A stretch of 64,000 bases of DNA from Sphingobacterium sp. UBA2700 (GTDB lineage: Bacteria > Bacteroidota > Bacteroidia > Sphingobacteriales > Sphingobacteriaceae): NCBI GenBank assembly GCA_002354335.1, contig DELI01000023.1, positions 149,490 to 213,489 of the forward strand, given 5' to 3'. The position numbers and the translations under genes were made by a program. The notes below the pieces were generated by a model. The model was not told the origin of the DNA and ran no database searches. It worked only from the letters and a program-made list of their open reading frames with translations. Of the stretch, positions 34,947 through 43,417 are shown piece by piece; positions within the stretch are counted from its first letter, which is position 1; every line of letters starts with the position of its first letter.

Positions 34947-34980
34947 ACCAAGAAAGGAAAGATAAAAGGATAATCAGGAT
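34947..34980 (-). repeat. diverged copy of the 35-bp intergenic core
   Basis: Read on the minus strand this matches the 35-bp direct repeat of the 13.7 kb element at about 28 of 34 positions (ATCCTG..ATCCTTTTATC.TTCCTTTC.TGGT pattern). TTAACTATTAACTAGCA-type sequence flanks it, similar to the element arms. It lies between the rpsJ terminator and the next terminator. Confidence 0.6.
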
Positions 34981-35026
34981 TGGGATTAACTATTAACTAG
35001 CAACTGCTAATTGCTACTTAATAAAC

Positions 35027-35053
35027 ATAAAAAAAGGCAATCTTTCGATTGCC
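35027..35053 (-). terminator. terminator of the outer-membrane barrel gene
   Basis: GGCAATC (35036-35042) and GATTGCC (35047-35053) pair around TTTC. On the minus strand the stem runs into seven T. It lies 26 bp past the stop codon. Confidence 0.85.
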
Positions 35054-35078
35054 TTCTCACATAAGATATTATTTTCAA

Positions 35079-35714
35079 TTAGAATTGGAAACCAATTCCG
35101 AATGATAATACGCGGTTTGATGTTTTCTCACCGTCACCTGGATTTAAGTTAGATAAACCTAAACCGTAACCAGCGTTAATTAAGAAACCGTTGTTTAATT
35201 TGTAACCTCCTAGGAAGTTAACACCTGCATCAATTAAGTTCATGTCCTTATTATCGCCAGAGAACTCAAGTTTTCTGTCGCCAGAACCACCAGTTTCTCC
35301 TAAAGAACCATCCCATTTATCTTTACCTGAGATGTTGAAACCAATGTAAGGACCAGCTCCTAAGAATACATTACCCGAACCTGCAGGAATGTAATAAACT
35401 GCGTTTACTGGAACCTCGATAGACATTACATTACGTGATAAAGATCCGCTTGCATTATCTCCAGACGCTTCGTATTTCGCGCCTTTACCTTGTAGGGATA
35501 CTCCTGGTTGAATCGAAAATTGTGGAGCAACCGGAAGGTCAGCATAACCTGTTACGTAAAACGATACGTTATTTTTTTGGTAATCTTTTTCAAGATCGCT
35601 AACATTAGAGTATTTACCTAAGTTAACACCAGCTTTTAAACCATAGCTAGTTTGAGCTTGAGCTCCTGCTGCTAATAATACCACAGCTCCGAATGATAGT
35701 AATAATTTTTTCAT
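35079..35714 (-). CDS. outer-membrane beta-barrel protein (porin family, OMP_b-brl type)
   Basis: The 211-residue protein has a Sec signal peptide (MKKLLLSFGAVVLLAAGAQAQ) and an eight-strand barrel pattern. It opens TSYGLKAGVNLGKYSNV, alternates polar and hydrophobic residues (GYADLPVAPQFSIQPGVSLQ, FLGAGPYIGFNISG) and ends with the aromatic FGIGFQF expected for Bam-dependent insertion. Small barrels of this kind are abundant in Bacteroidota; the function is unknown. Codon use is biased like the ribosomal genes nearby, so it is probably highly expressed (inference). Confidence 0.85.
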   Translation of the reverse strand: MKKLLLSFGAVVLLAAGAQAQTSYGLKAGVNLGKYSNVSDLEKDYQKNNVSFYVTGYADLPVAPQFSIQPGVSLQGKGAKYEASGDNASGSLSRNVMSIEVPVNAVYYIPAGSGNVFLGAGPYIGFNISGKDKWDGSLGETGGSGDRKLEFSGDNKDMNLIDAGVNFLGGYKLNNGFLINAGYGLGLSNLNPGDGEKTSNRVLSFGIGFQF

Positions 35715-36028
35715 ATTCTTTAATTTTTCTTTTTCAATAGGTCAACTTTACGCTGACATGGTAACACACTTACAAAGTTTAGACCAAAAAAATAAAAACG
35801 AAACGAATTTTTAATAAAAACCTAAATATCAGCACCTTATGTATGTTTAATATTTGAATAATCAATTATTGAATCCTTATAGAAATAGGCATTGTTGGAA
35901 TATCCCCCATTAAAACCATTAAAATCAGAAGGTTAGAAATTAAAACAGCGATTCGTAGAATAAAAAGCAAAAAAGGTTTTTATATGTGAAAAGTAAATCC
36001 TATTTTTGCATGCCTGTAAGGGTAAAAG
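35715..36028. other. 314-bp AT-rich intergenic region upstream of tRNA-Cys
   Basis: It contains the upstream region of the divergent barrel gene on the left and the tRNA promoter on the right (TTTT at 35977-35980, TATTTTTG at 36001-36008, spacing 20 bp). I see no reading frame or repeat in the remainder. Confidence 0.5.
35977..36008 (+). promoter_or_regulatory. promoter of tRNA-Cys (TTTT-N20-TATTTTTG)
   Basis: TATTTTTG at 36001-36008 fits TAnnTTTG and ends 20 bp before the mature 5' end of the tRNA. TTTT at 35977-35980 is at the -33 distance. Confidence 0.55.
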
Positions 36029-36099
36029 GGTCGGATGGCCGAGTGGCTAGGCAGAGGTCTGCAAAACCTCCTACAGCGGTTCGAATCCGCTTCCGACCT
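36029..36099 (+). tRNA. tRNA-Cys (GCA)
   Basis: The 71-nt cloverleaf is complete. Acceptor arms GGTCGGA (36029-36035) and TCCGACC (36092-36098) pair perfectly. The anticodon stem GAGGT/ACCTC (36054-36058, 36066-36070) holds the loop CTGCAAA with anticodon GCA at 36061-36063. The T-arm contains GGTTCGAATCC. The discriminator base is T (U73), the identity base for tRNA-Cys. CCA is not encoded. A small protein gene starts 32 bp downstream. Confidence 0.97.
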
Positions 36100-36130
36100 C
36101 GTTTGAACATTAGAAAAAATATTAACAACA

Positions 36131-36310
36131 ATGGGAGTTACACGTTTAAAAAGAAAAGATAGAAGAAATAAAACTGTTTCACGTGTTGAAGTACAGTTTT
36201 TGAAACTTGGACGTAATATTGAATTAGGTTCAAAAAACAAAATGTCTGCAAAGGGTCAAATCGCTAAAAATGATGAGATCTTAAACAAATTAGCTGCTGA
36301 CGCTAAATAA
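36131..36310 (+). CDS. small basic protein of unknown function (59 residues)
   Basis: The ATG at 36131 opens a 59-residue frame: MGVTRLKRKDRRNKTV at the start, then QFLKLGRNIELGSKNKM, ending LAADAK. The N-terminal third is very rich in Lys and Arg, suggesting RNA or DNA binding (inference). Codon use is like that of highly expressed genes, and a clear terminator follows. I believe similar short proteins occur beside tRNA genes in related genomes but cannot name a family. It probably shares its transcript with tRNA-Cys, since no separate promoter fits in the 31-bp gap. Confidence 0.75.
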   Translation: MGVTRLKRKDRRNKTVSRVEVQFLKLGRNIELGSKNKMSAKGQIAKNDEILNKLAADAK

Positions 36311-36330
36311 GCATTTGTTTTAAAATATTT

Positions 36331-36360
36331 AAAGCCTTTAGTGAAAACTAAAGGCTTTTT
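36331..36360. terminator. bidirectional terminator shared by the 59-residue gene and cutC
   Basis: AAAGCCTTTAG (36331-36341) pairs with CTAAAGGCTTT (36348-36358) around TGAAAA, with T-runs on the plus side. The right arm contains the cutC stop codon and its last codons, so the hairpin is partly inside the coding sequence of cutC. Confidence 0.85.
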
Positions 36361-37094
36361 ATTTGTTCTATAAGTTCAGAGACTCTCTTAGAAGAGCTGC
36401 TGATGACAGCTTCGTCCATCCCGGCTACATTCCTTTGATTATAGACCATTTTAGAAGCTTCCACGACCTTCGCAGATGAATGTACACTCGTTACACCCGT
36501 GTATTCGATTATTGCTCTCACGTTGCTCTCATCGATTCCTGCACCAGGCATAATTTCGATCCGACCGTCGGCTTGATCAGCTAAAGATTTTATAAGCTCT
36601 CTACCTTCCCATGCCGAATTTTGTAATCCGGAAGTTAAGAGTCGATCACAACCCAACTCGATAATATCTTCTAGGCTTTTTAGCGGCTCTGCACATCGAT
36701 CAAATGCGCGATGGAAAACGACACACATCGGCTTTGCTAAATCGACGAGCTCTTGCATGCGAACCTTATCTACCCCTCCGTCCTGTTTCAATATACCGAT
36801 CACGACACCATCGCAACCGACCTCTTTACAATAAAGAATGTCTTCCTTCATTTCCGAGAATTCCTCTTCCGAGTAAAGGAAGTCGCCTCCGCGTGGTCTG
36901 ATTAATACATGGACGCCAATCTCTAATGCTTCGCGTACGAGCTTTATTTGTCCGTACGAGGGAGTTGTCCCACCGTTCTCCAGATTTTGACACAATTCAA
37001 CACGGCTAGCTCCTCCCCGCTGCGCTTCTTTTGCTGAGAATAACGAATTCGCACAAATTTCTAGGTGAATGCCGTTAATACTTTTTTCTATCAT
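36348..37094 (-). CDS. cutC: CutC family protein (copper homeostasis protein CutC)
   Basis: The 248-residue TIM-barrel protein begins MIEKSINGIHLEICANSL and shows the CutC motifs RVELCQNLENGGTTPSYG, VLIRPRGGDFLYSEEEF and CDRLLTSGLQNSAWEG, with CVVFHRAFD in the centre. CutC was linked to copper tolerance in E. coli; more recent work treats its metal role as uncertain, and its enzymatic activity is not established. It is convergent with the small basic gene and uses a terminator that covers its own last codons. Confidence 0.93.
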   Translation of the reverse strand: MIEKSINGIHLEICANSLFSAKEAQRGGASRVELCQNLENGGTTPSYGQIKLVREALEIGVHVLIRPRGGDFLYSEEEFSEMKEDILYCKEVGCDGVVIGILKQDGGVDKVRMQELVDLAKPMCVVFHRAFDRCAEPLKSLEDIIELGCDRLLTSGLQNSAWEGRELIKSLADQADGRIEIMPGAGIDESNVRAIIEYTGVTSVHSSAKVVEASKMVYNQRNVAGMDEAVISSSSKRVSELIEQIKSL

Positions 37095-37224
37095 ATTGTC
37101 AAATATATTTCTTTTACGATGAATATGTATTAAATTAGTATAATAATCACAAAACCAATCATCTACCGAAAACCAATCGGCTAATTATTTGTTAAAACAC
37201 TTACGAGCATCAAAAAATAATGTT

Positions 37225-37632
37225 ATGCCACTTATTTCACAACACAAGGAAGTGCAACTCCACCTCTCCCACATGTATGATTCTCTGCAGGACAGTGTCG
37301 AGAAAATGAAAGAAGAGCTACAAACACGTCGTAATCAATACGAGCAAGCTTGTCATAAACACATTGAGTCTGGCTTCCAATTTGAAAATCTTTGGTTAAA
37401 TGCTGACCGCAATTATCAGCGTAAATTCCGAGAATTTGAAACCCATTGTGTCCTCTTGGATATCCTGAGCGATTATCGGGATGAAGAAGGAAACTTTATT
37501 CATATTTCAGAAATTACATTGACCTTAGAATCGCTTCTTCATTCTTTTGAACAGCAAGAAGCTTATGAGGTATGCGCTATTATTAAGAAATGGCAAGCGC
37601 ATATGCTTTCGAAGTATCACACAACTATCTAA
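37225..37632 (+). CDS. hypothetical protein, helical
   Basis: The 135-residue protein is predicted to be almost entirely helical and charged (HMYDSLQDSVEKMKEELQTRR, then YQRKFREFETHCVLLDIL). A coiled coil is likely at about 20-45. It has no signal peptide or membrane segment, so it should be cytoplasmic. I do not recognise the family. The frame stays open to a TTG at 37189, but the ATG at 37225 is the first ATG and avoids a doubtful start. No neighbour suggests a role. Confidence 0.6.
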   Translation: MPLISQHKEVQLHLSHMYDSLQDSVEKMKEELQTRRNQYEQACHKHIESGFQFENLWLNADRNYQRKFREFETHCVLLDILSDYRDEEGNFIHISEITLTLESLLHSFEQQEAYEVCAIIKKWQAHMLSKYHTTI

Positions 37633-37770
37633 GGAATAACGAATCTACCTAAACCATCAACTATTCATTTGCTGAGTGGCTTAGCTAGTTTATTGTCAAT
37701 AAACAGCCTGTTTCCGGATAAAATATCCTCGAACTCATCTCATATGTCAAGATATGATCAGCAAACTTCT

Positions 37771-37802
37771 TTTTTAAAATTAAGCCGGCCATCTTGCCGG
37801 CT
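37771..37802 (-). terminator. terminator of the GDPD gene
   Basis: AGCCGGC (37783-37789) pairs with GCCGGCT (37796-37802) around a short loop, flanked by complementary A/T stretches, and the minus strand runs into TTTTAAAAAAG. It begins within a few bases of the GDPD stop codon. Confidence 0.75.
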
Positions 37803-37808
37803 TTAATT

Positions 37809-38654
37809 TTATTTTAGTTTGATCCAACTTGCATTGTTCTTTACCCAATTGGATACTTCAATAGGCACATCGGTGCATAAATAATCAGATCCCAGCGATA
37901 ATCCTAGCAGGAAATCATCCACCGAACGCCCCGGCCACAAGCTTACGGTCATACCTTGCTTTTTAGCATCTTTCACCATAGTGCGCGTAGTCTGTGAAAT
38001 ATTAGCAGCAATACGCTTGATTCCAAGCTCTTTCGTTTCGTCGATTAATGCCTGTGTTAAAGCCTCGCCTTTGATAAACATGAGGTCTGCATCCGGATAT
38101 TTAGCTTTTAAATAGCGCAAAGGGCGCTTATCGAAGGACGTAAGAAGATAATCTGAATTTTGCGGGCGATTCGAATAGACCTTGTTGTAGAGCATGTCGC
38201 AATATTCATGAAGCTTTGCCTCATCATACAAAGGTTTGTTGGTTTTCATTTCAAATTCAATGTAAACTCCAGGTTTATCCTTAAAGTACGCAACAACTTC
38301 GTCTAAGGTTGGTATTTCATTCCCTTTTAACGTTTTAAGCTTCTTTATTTCCGATAAGGTCAGATCTTCGATTGCTCCTTCCTTTCCGACGATTCGTTTT
38401 AGATTATCGTCATGAAAAATAACGAGCTGTCCGTCTTTGGTGATACGAACATCGGTTTCATAGCCACGCATGCCTTGCTCATAAGTTGTTTTAAATGCCG
38501 ACAAAGTATTTTCATCATATTCATATGCTCCAGCGCGATGAGCAAATATTTTCACCTCGTTCAACTGAGCAAAAGATACTGAGATGGACGATACACTTAA
38601 CGAAATTCCTAAAAGCGAAAGCCTGAAGGCGTTCTTAATAGTTGTAATTTTCAT
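37809..38654 (-). CDS. exported glycerophosphodiester phosphodiesterase
   Basis: The 281-residue protein has a signal peptide (cleavage near SFA-QLN) and a GDPD TIM barrel. Catalytic and metal residues are seen in FAHRAGAYEYDENT (His39, Arg40; Glu48 before Asn), YETDVRITKDG (Glu66, Asp68) and VIFHDDNLKR (His81). It hydrolyses glycerophosphodiesters from lipid turnover into glycerol-3-phosphate and an alcohol, here in the periplasm. It is 88 bp downstream of the beta-propeller gene on the same strand, and the two may be co-transcribed. Confidence 0.9.
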   Translation of the reverse strand: MKITTIKNAFRLSLLGISLSVSSISVSFAQLNEVKIFAHRAGAYEYDENTLSAFKTTYEQGMRGYETDVRITKDGQLVIFHDDNLKRIVGKEGAIEDLTLSEIKKLKTLKGNEIPTLDEVVAYFKDKPGVYIEFEMKTNKPLYDEAKLHEYCDMLYNKVYSNRPQNSDYLLTSFDKRPLRYLKAKYPDADLMFIKGEALTQALIDETKELGIKRIAANISQTTRTMVKDAKKQGMTVSLWPGRSVDDFLLGLSLGSDYLCTDVPIEVSNWVKNNASWIKLK

Positions 38655-38742
38655 GGTAATATTATGCTTAGGTTAAAGCATAAAAATACTGAAAAAAGAA
38701 AAGGCCTAACGTAAATTATTTGTTAACAAATCGTTACACTTT

Positions 38743-39993
38743 TCAATAATTCACGGATTTTATTTGGATAAATTCTCCATCGGTTCCTGTTACAAATTGA
38801 TTATAAAAAACCGTTCTCCCATCCACATCAAATAATGGCGCTCCGACGAGCTGTCCCTCTTCTAGCTTGTGAGTCGTTAATTCCATCAAAGCTTTCGAAT
38901 GGATCTGAAAGACGTATAGTTTATTATCTGCAATGAAAGTCATCCAATCACCGGATGTATCTATATTAAACGGAGATGCAATCGAAAAGTTGAAATCAGA
39001 AACAAAAGTTAATTCCCCCGTAGTAGTATTGCACTGCACGATTTGATTTCTGTCGAATTGATCTTTTGCCAAAGCATAAACATACGCTCCGTCGGGACTC
39101 GCTCTCAGCCAGTGTCGAAGGTTAGACAAGCCATGAGTAGTTCGACTGAGCCGTCTCTGTTGTATCCCCTGTGGAACTCTAGGACGCTCACCTTCCGTAC
39201 CGACAGCCAACTTATCCGCTAACGCAAGATCCAAATCAACATCAACTACAAAGATTTCAGTGACTGTTTCAGCAGATGCATTTAGGGTAATACCTTGAAA
39301 AGCTATACTGTAACGAGCGCCATCTTTCGATGAACACTTTACCCAACATTCATCGAACGCCTTATTAATTTCGTCAGACCCTGGCTTGGGACTGTCCGTT
39401 ACATTGGAAACAATCACAGCGTAATAATTTCCTTGAACATTTCCACGCTTATCTCTCACCTTAACTGGCTGTTCCACAGGAAACATAAATCCAACCATCC
39501 GCAAGTGGGGATCAACAAGCTCATCATTATAGGTAAAACTTAACATCTTCCCATCCGGACTCCACATATGAGAATGCGTTCCTCCTCGCAGGCTACCAGC
39601 AGCATAAGGAGCCAGCAAATCACGACTGTCGGCATAGGAAGCCTGCATCTCGTGTTCTAAGTCGACGATCACCGCCGTGCGACGGGTGATATCATAGGGT
39701 TTCTCTTTATCCGCATCGAGCAAGCCATGAATAAAAACAACCTGATTGGCACAGGGATTAAAGGACGCCGCCCCAACACCAGGCCCATAGATTGACTGCC
39801 CGAGCGTTTGATAAATCGGAAACTGCTTGCCTGTTCGCCGGTCTAATACTGCGATGGTCCCTGTTCGGCCAATATGTGTATCGTCATTTCTGTAATCAAA
39901 CACAATCCAGTTTCCATCGCTGGAAATGGCACCGTTATGATGCATCGTGTGTCCATGTTGCTCCTGTGTAAGTTGTGTTGCCTCTGGGTACAT
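38743..39993 (-). CDS. beta-propeller protein, DUF3748/YidR-like
   Basis: The 416-residue protein lacks a signal peptide. It repeats WD40/TolB-type blades: SSDGNWIVFDYRN, ASFNPCANQVVFIHG, WSPDGKMLSFTYND and RASPDGAYVYALA. The stretch GGTHSHMWSPDG and the overall length suggest the DUF3748 family (E. coli YidR), and there is also a resemblance to oligogalacturonate lyase propellers. Its biochemical role is unknown. The choice between these families rests on my reading and is not firm. Confidence 0.65.
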   Translation of the reverse strand: MYPEATQLTQEQHGHTMHHNGAISSDGNWIVFDYRNDDTHIGRTGTIAVLDRRTGKQFPIYQTLGQSIYGPGVGAASFNPCANQVVFIHGLLDADKEKPYDITRRTAVIVDLEHEMQASYADSRDLLAPYAAGSLRGGTHSHMWSPDGKMLSFTYNDELVDPHLRMVGFMFPVEQPVKVRDKRGNVQGNYYAVIVSNVTDSPKPGSDEINKAFDECWVKCSSKDGARYSIAFQGITLNASAETVTEIFVVDVDLDLALADKLAVGTEGERPRVPQGIQQRRLSRTTHGLSNLRHWLRASPDGAYVYALAKDQFDRNQIVQCNTTTGELTFVSDFNFSIASPFNIDTSGDWMTFIADNKLYVFQIHSKALMELTTHKLEEGQLVGAPLFDVDGRTVFYNQFVTGTDGEFIQIKSVNY

Positions 39994-40301
39994 CTAATTA
40001 TCTATTAGCATTCTTAGCACTTGGTAGTCTGCTTTTAATTGGCTAAAGTACGTAAATTTAGTCTTGGTTACTGCGTAAAAACACATCCAAATCAGGAAAA
40101 GAACGAGGGAATGCCGAGGTAAATTGTTCAATAATAAATCAGGACTGAGATTGCTTAAACCCAATGCAAAGCCCTTTCAAACCCAATGTATAACCCAATC
40201 ATAACCGCTCGCAAAGGGTTATGATTAGGTTGTACAATGGATTAAGAAAAGGAGAGACAGATTGAAGGTAGCTAAGACCTTCAACCGTATCCCGATGCAA
40301 A
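39994..40301. other. gene-free region with an intergenic repeat
   Basis: This interval upstream of the propeller gene contains the second copy of the AACCCAATGTA/hairpin repeat (40157-40231) and a perfect 8-bp stem-loop TTGAAGGT/ACCTTCAA at 40262-40284. No credible gene is present. Confidence 0.5.
40157..40231. repeat. AACCCAATGTA/hairpin intergenic repeat, copy 2
   Basis: AAACCCAATG units precede a 15-bp inverted repeat (40192-40206 with 40217-40231, one mismatch) built on AATCATAACC. The layout, including CCCTTTCAAACCCAATGTA before the hairpin, is the same as at 13972-14048. Confidence 0.7.
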
Positions 40302-40339
40302 AAGAAAGGCGCATTATCCTCAGACAATGCGCCTTTCTT
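40302..40339 (-). terminator. terminator of dsbD
   Basis: A perfect 14-bp stem (40302-40315 with 40326-40339) encloses a 10-nt loop. On the minus strand it runs into TTTCTTTTT. It begins 20 bp after the dsbD stop. Confidence 0.9.
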
Positions 40340-40358
40340 ACGAAAAAATTAAAGCGCT

Positions 40359-42044
40359 TTACTTCGCTTTATAAGCGTCTATAGCGCTTTGCAGGTAAGC
40401 TGCGTAGCTATCGATATCATAGTTTGCACCGCTTGCCGGAACGAGTAGCTGCTCATCAGCACCTACGATCGCATACAAAGGTTGTGAGTTGCTCTGGAAA
40501 CGGGTAATCTGGAAGTCGGTATTCTTCTTACCAACGGTATTGATCTTCTTGCCGGTTTCTTTGGAAACATATTGTTCTGCTTCCGGTAATTTCAAATCAT
40601 GCTCATCTACATATAACTCCACCAGAATAAAGTTCTCATTGATCAGGTTCCGTACTTTCGGATCCGACCAAACCGAAGCTTCCATCTTACGACAATTGAC
40701 ACAGGTCCAGCCTGTAAAGTCGATCATCAGGGGTTTATTCTGCGCTTTCGCTGCTGCCAATGCTTCATCATAATCATAGTAAGGATCGAATCCTTTGATG
40801 GTCGCACGGCTGTGGAAATGTGTGTAATGCTTTCTGCTGCTCGCGTCTGCTGAAGCCGCTGGTGCTGCATGCGTCGCAGAACTTAAATCAAAGTCTTGTG
40901 TACCGATTGGAGGAAGGAAGGCTGCGATCGATTTCAATGGTGCTCCCCACATCCCCGGGATCATGTAGACTACAAAAGAGAATACAATGATGGTCAAAAC
41001 CGTACGCGGAACAGAAAGATAAGGCAGGTCGCTATCATGCGAGAACTTGATCTTTCCTAATAGGTATAAGCCCATTAAACCGAATATAACGATCCATAGC
41101 GCTAAGAAGACCTCGCGGTCCAATAGCTGCCAATTGTAAGCTAAATCCACGTTGGAAAGGAATTTCATCGCTAGCGCAAGCTCCAAGAAACCCAATACTA
41201 CTTTTACGCTGTTCAACCATCCGCCTGATTTTGGCAATGACTTCAATAAAGAAGGGAACATGGCGAACAGTACGAATGGGATAGCCAATGCTAAAGAGAA
41301 TCCGAACATCCCTACGGCAGGGCCTAAGCGCTCGCCTTTTGTTGCTGCTTCTACTAATAAGGTACCGATGATAGGTCCTGTACAAGAGAAGGAAACCACG
41401 GCTAAACTAGCCGACATAAAGAACAAGCCAATCAGACCACTCTTATCCGAGTTGGAGTCGATCTTGTTCACGAATGAACTTGGCAAAGTGATTTCGCAAG
41501 CTCCAAAGAAAGAAGCCGCGAACACCACCAATAACAGGAAGAATAGGAAGTTGAAGATACCATTGGTAGACAGGGCATTCAATGCCTCTGCGCCAAAAGC
41601 GATGGTGATCAACATTCCTAATGCAACATAGATTACAATAATGAATAAGCCATATAAAAAGGCTTGAGATACCGCCTTGCCCTTGCTGCCTGATTTCTTG
41701 GTAAAGAAAGATACCGTGAGAGGCACCATCGGGAAAATACAAGGCATCAGGAAGGCCGCGAATCCGCCGATTAGACCGGCAATAAAGATTCCCCATAGGG
41801 ATTTAGACTCTTCCGGAGCCGCAGTAGCAGCAACAGCGCTTGCAGCCGTCGTATCTTGAGCAACTGAATCCTGGCCATCGGTGAATACAACATCTTCCGT
41901 TAGGGAAGTATCCAATACTTGCGTATCTGCTCCCGAGGAGAACTCGACATCGTCTAAGCTGATCAAACTATCAGCCTCTTGTGCTTGCACAGTTCCCGCG
42001 AAGAAAAGCGTCAATATTAATAAAACATGAAAAATATACTTCAT
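40359..42044 (-). CDS. dsbD: thiol:disulfide interchange protein DsbD
   Basis: The 561-residue protein has a signal peptide (about 1-21) and a short linker. An eight-helix CcdA/DsbD membrane domain (about 82-380) follows, then a C-terminal thioredoxin domain (about 410-561). The redox Cys pairs are visible: Cys102 (LMPC) and Cys221 (SFSCTGP) in the membrane, Cys448 and Cys451 (TCVNC) in the thioredoxin domain. The N-terminal immunoglobulin-like DsbD-alpha domain of E. coli is missing, so the membrane domain may pass electrons only to the C-terminal domain or to separate TlpA-like partners such as those at 43.9-45.0 kb. Confidence 0.92.
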   Translation of the reverse strand: MKYIFHVLLILTLFFAGTVQAQEADSLISLDDVEFSSGADTQVLDTSLTEDVVFTDGQDSVAQDTTAASAVAATAAPEESKSLWGIFIAGLIGGFAAFLMPCIFPMVPLTVSFFTKKSGSKGKAVSQAFLYGLFIIVIYVALGMLITIAFGAEALNALSTNGIFNFLFFLLLVVFAASFFGACEITLPSSFVNKIDSNSDKSGLIGLFFMSASLAVVSFSCTGPIIGTLLVEAATKGERLGPAVGMFGFSLALAIPFVLFAMFPSLLKSLPKSGGWLNSVKVVLGFLELALAMKFLSNVDLAYNWQLLDREVFLALWIVIFGLMGLYLLGKIKFSHDSDLPYLSVPRTVLTIIVFSFVVYMIPGMWGAPLKSIAAFLPPIGTQDFDLSSATHAAPAASADASSRKHYTHFHSRATIKGFDPYYDYDEALAAAKAQNKPLMIDFTGWTCVNCRKMEASVWSDPKVRNLINENFILVELYVDEHDLKLPEAEQYVSKETGKKINTVGKKNTDFQITRFQSNSQPLYAIVGADEQLLVPASGANYDIDSYAAYLQSAIDAYKAK

Positions 42045-42158
42045 AATTCGGTTCTATTGAAATTAAGTTAATTACAAAAATTAAGTTAACCGAGCTGGAA
42101 CTCGGCTAACTTCTACTAGAAAACTTAACAGCCAACAACAGCTGTATGAAACAAAAGA

Positions 42159-43235
42159 CTATTTATTGAAACCAATTAATGGTTTTTCTAATCTTGCAAT
42201 TGGATGGAATCCCGTAAAATCAAGATCAGTAGAGATATAACCCTCTTTAACTGGTTGCTCCTTAACTAAATCTGTAGTTAAGTATTTCTTATTATCGTCG
42301 CATAATAATGTCACTACAACAGCGTCATCACCCAACTCTTGTTTTAATTTGATCGCACCAATCACGTTAGCACCGGAAGAGATTCCTACCGCTAAACCTA
42401 ATTGCTGTGCTAATTTTTGCGCCATAATGATAGAATCACCATCAGAAGCACAAATTACCGGATCAAGCTCGTTCAACTTAACAATAGCAGGAATAAACTC
42501 ATCAGAGATACCTTGAATACGGTGAGCTCCAACTTTATATCCTGTAGTTAAAGTAGGACTTTCTTGCGGCTCTAAAGGATGGATTCGTACGTTAGGATTG
42601 TAGTTCTTCAATTGCTTGCCCACACCCATTACTGTACCACCTGTACCAACTCCAGCAACGAAAGCGTCTGCAACTAATCCTTGAGATTGCAATTGCAAAG
42701 CAATCTCTTTACCGGTTGTCAATTCGTGTGCTTCTGCATTGAAAAGATTCTCAAACTGTCTAGGCAAAAATACACCGCCCTGTGCCGCTAATTCTTCACT
42801 AAGTTTGATACTTCCCAAGAAACCACCTTCTTCCTTGCTGATCAATTGAATATCCGCACCCATCGACTTGATGATGTCGATACGCTCTTTGCTCAACCAG
42901 TTCGGCATAATGATTTTCACCGTATGTCCTAAGGCTTTTCCGATTGCCGAAAATGCAATTCCTGTATTTCCACTTGTCGCCTCAACAATCATGTCCGTTG
43001 GGCGAATCTGGCAGTCAGCATATGCTTTATACAAAATGTATAGGGCCATACGATCTTTGATACTTCCCGTTAGGTTATAGTTCTCACACTTTACATAAAT
43101 CTTCCCTGGCTTACCTTGGTAAGTGTATTGAAGTTCTAACATCGGTGTGTTGCCCACTAAACACCATAAGTGCTTAAAGCGACTATCCAATTCAGGAGAT
43201 AAACATTTGCTAACTGTTGCTTCCTCGATCATCAT
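42159..43235 (-). CDS. PLP-dependent cysteine synthase family protein
   Basis: The 358-residue enzyme is a fold-type II PLP protein. Lys60 in TGSIKDR is the PLP Schiff-base Lys, TSGNTG (87-92) binds the substrate carboxylate, and [10 protein letters not shown] binds the phosphate. It is longer than CysK (about 310) because of an N-terminal extension (about 1-25) and a C-terminal tail. CysK, CysM and cystathionine beta-synthase-like roles cannot be separated here. A divergent Lrp-type regulator 182 bp away is the probable controller. Confidence 0.88.
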   Translation of the reverse strand: MMIEEATVSKCLSPELDSRFKHLWCLVGNTPMLELQYTYQGKPGKIYVKCENYNLTGSIKDRMALYILYKAYADCQIRPTDMIVEATSGNTGIAFSAIGKALGHTVKIIMPNWLSKERIDIIKSMGADIQLISKEEGGFLGSIKLSEELAAQGGVFLPRQFENLFNAEAHELTTGKEIALQLQSQGLVADAFVAGVGTGGTVMGVGKQLKNYNPNVRIHPLEPQESPTLTTGYKVGAHRIQGISDEFIPAIVKLNELDPVICASDGDSIIMAQKLAQQLGLAVGISSGANVIGAIKLKQELGDDAVVVTLLCDDNKKYLTTDLVKEQPVKEGYISTDLDFTGFHPIARLEKPLIGFNK

Positions 43236-43254
43236 TAAAAGTTAATTGTATTAG

Positions 43255-43360
43255 GTATTATTCGTTATTTGTCAATAATACAAAAGTGATTCAAAACAAG
43301 ATATTATTCAACACCTGAGTAGATATTCAGTAAATTTTATCGTTTATATGGTATTATTCA
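43255..43360. promoter_or_regulatory. candidate Lrp-type operator array, RTATTATTC repeats
   Basis: GTATTATTC at 43255-43263, ATATTATTC at 43301-43309 and GTATTATTC at 43351-43359 are direct copies 46 and 50 bp apart, and AATAATAC at 43274-43281 is an inverted copy forming a perfect 8-bp dyad with the first. All lie in the divergent region between the cysteine-synthase-like and Lrp genes. Spaced multiple sites fit Lrp, which wraps DNA. Confidence 0.45.
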
Positions 43361-43417
43361 ATTAAATTTTCAGATATTTACCCATATCAATTCAGAAGTC
43401 CGAAAAATATAAAGAAG

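Noticed and set aside
41152-41631. Plus-strand frame of 159 codons opposite dsbD
   Set aside because: Shadow of the DsbD membrane domain; Asn/Lys/Pro-rich translation without homology.
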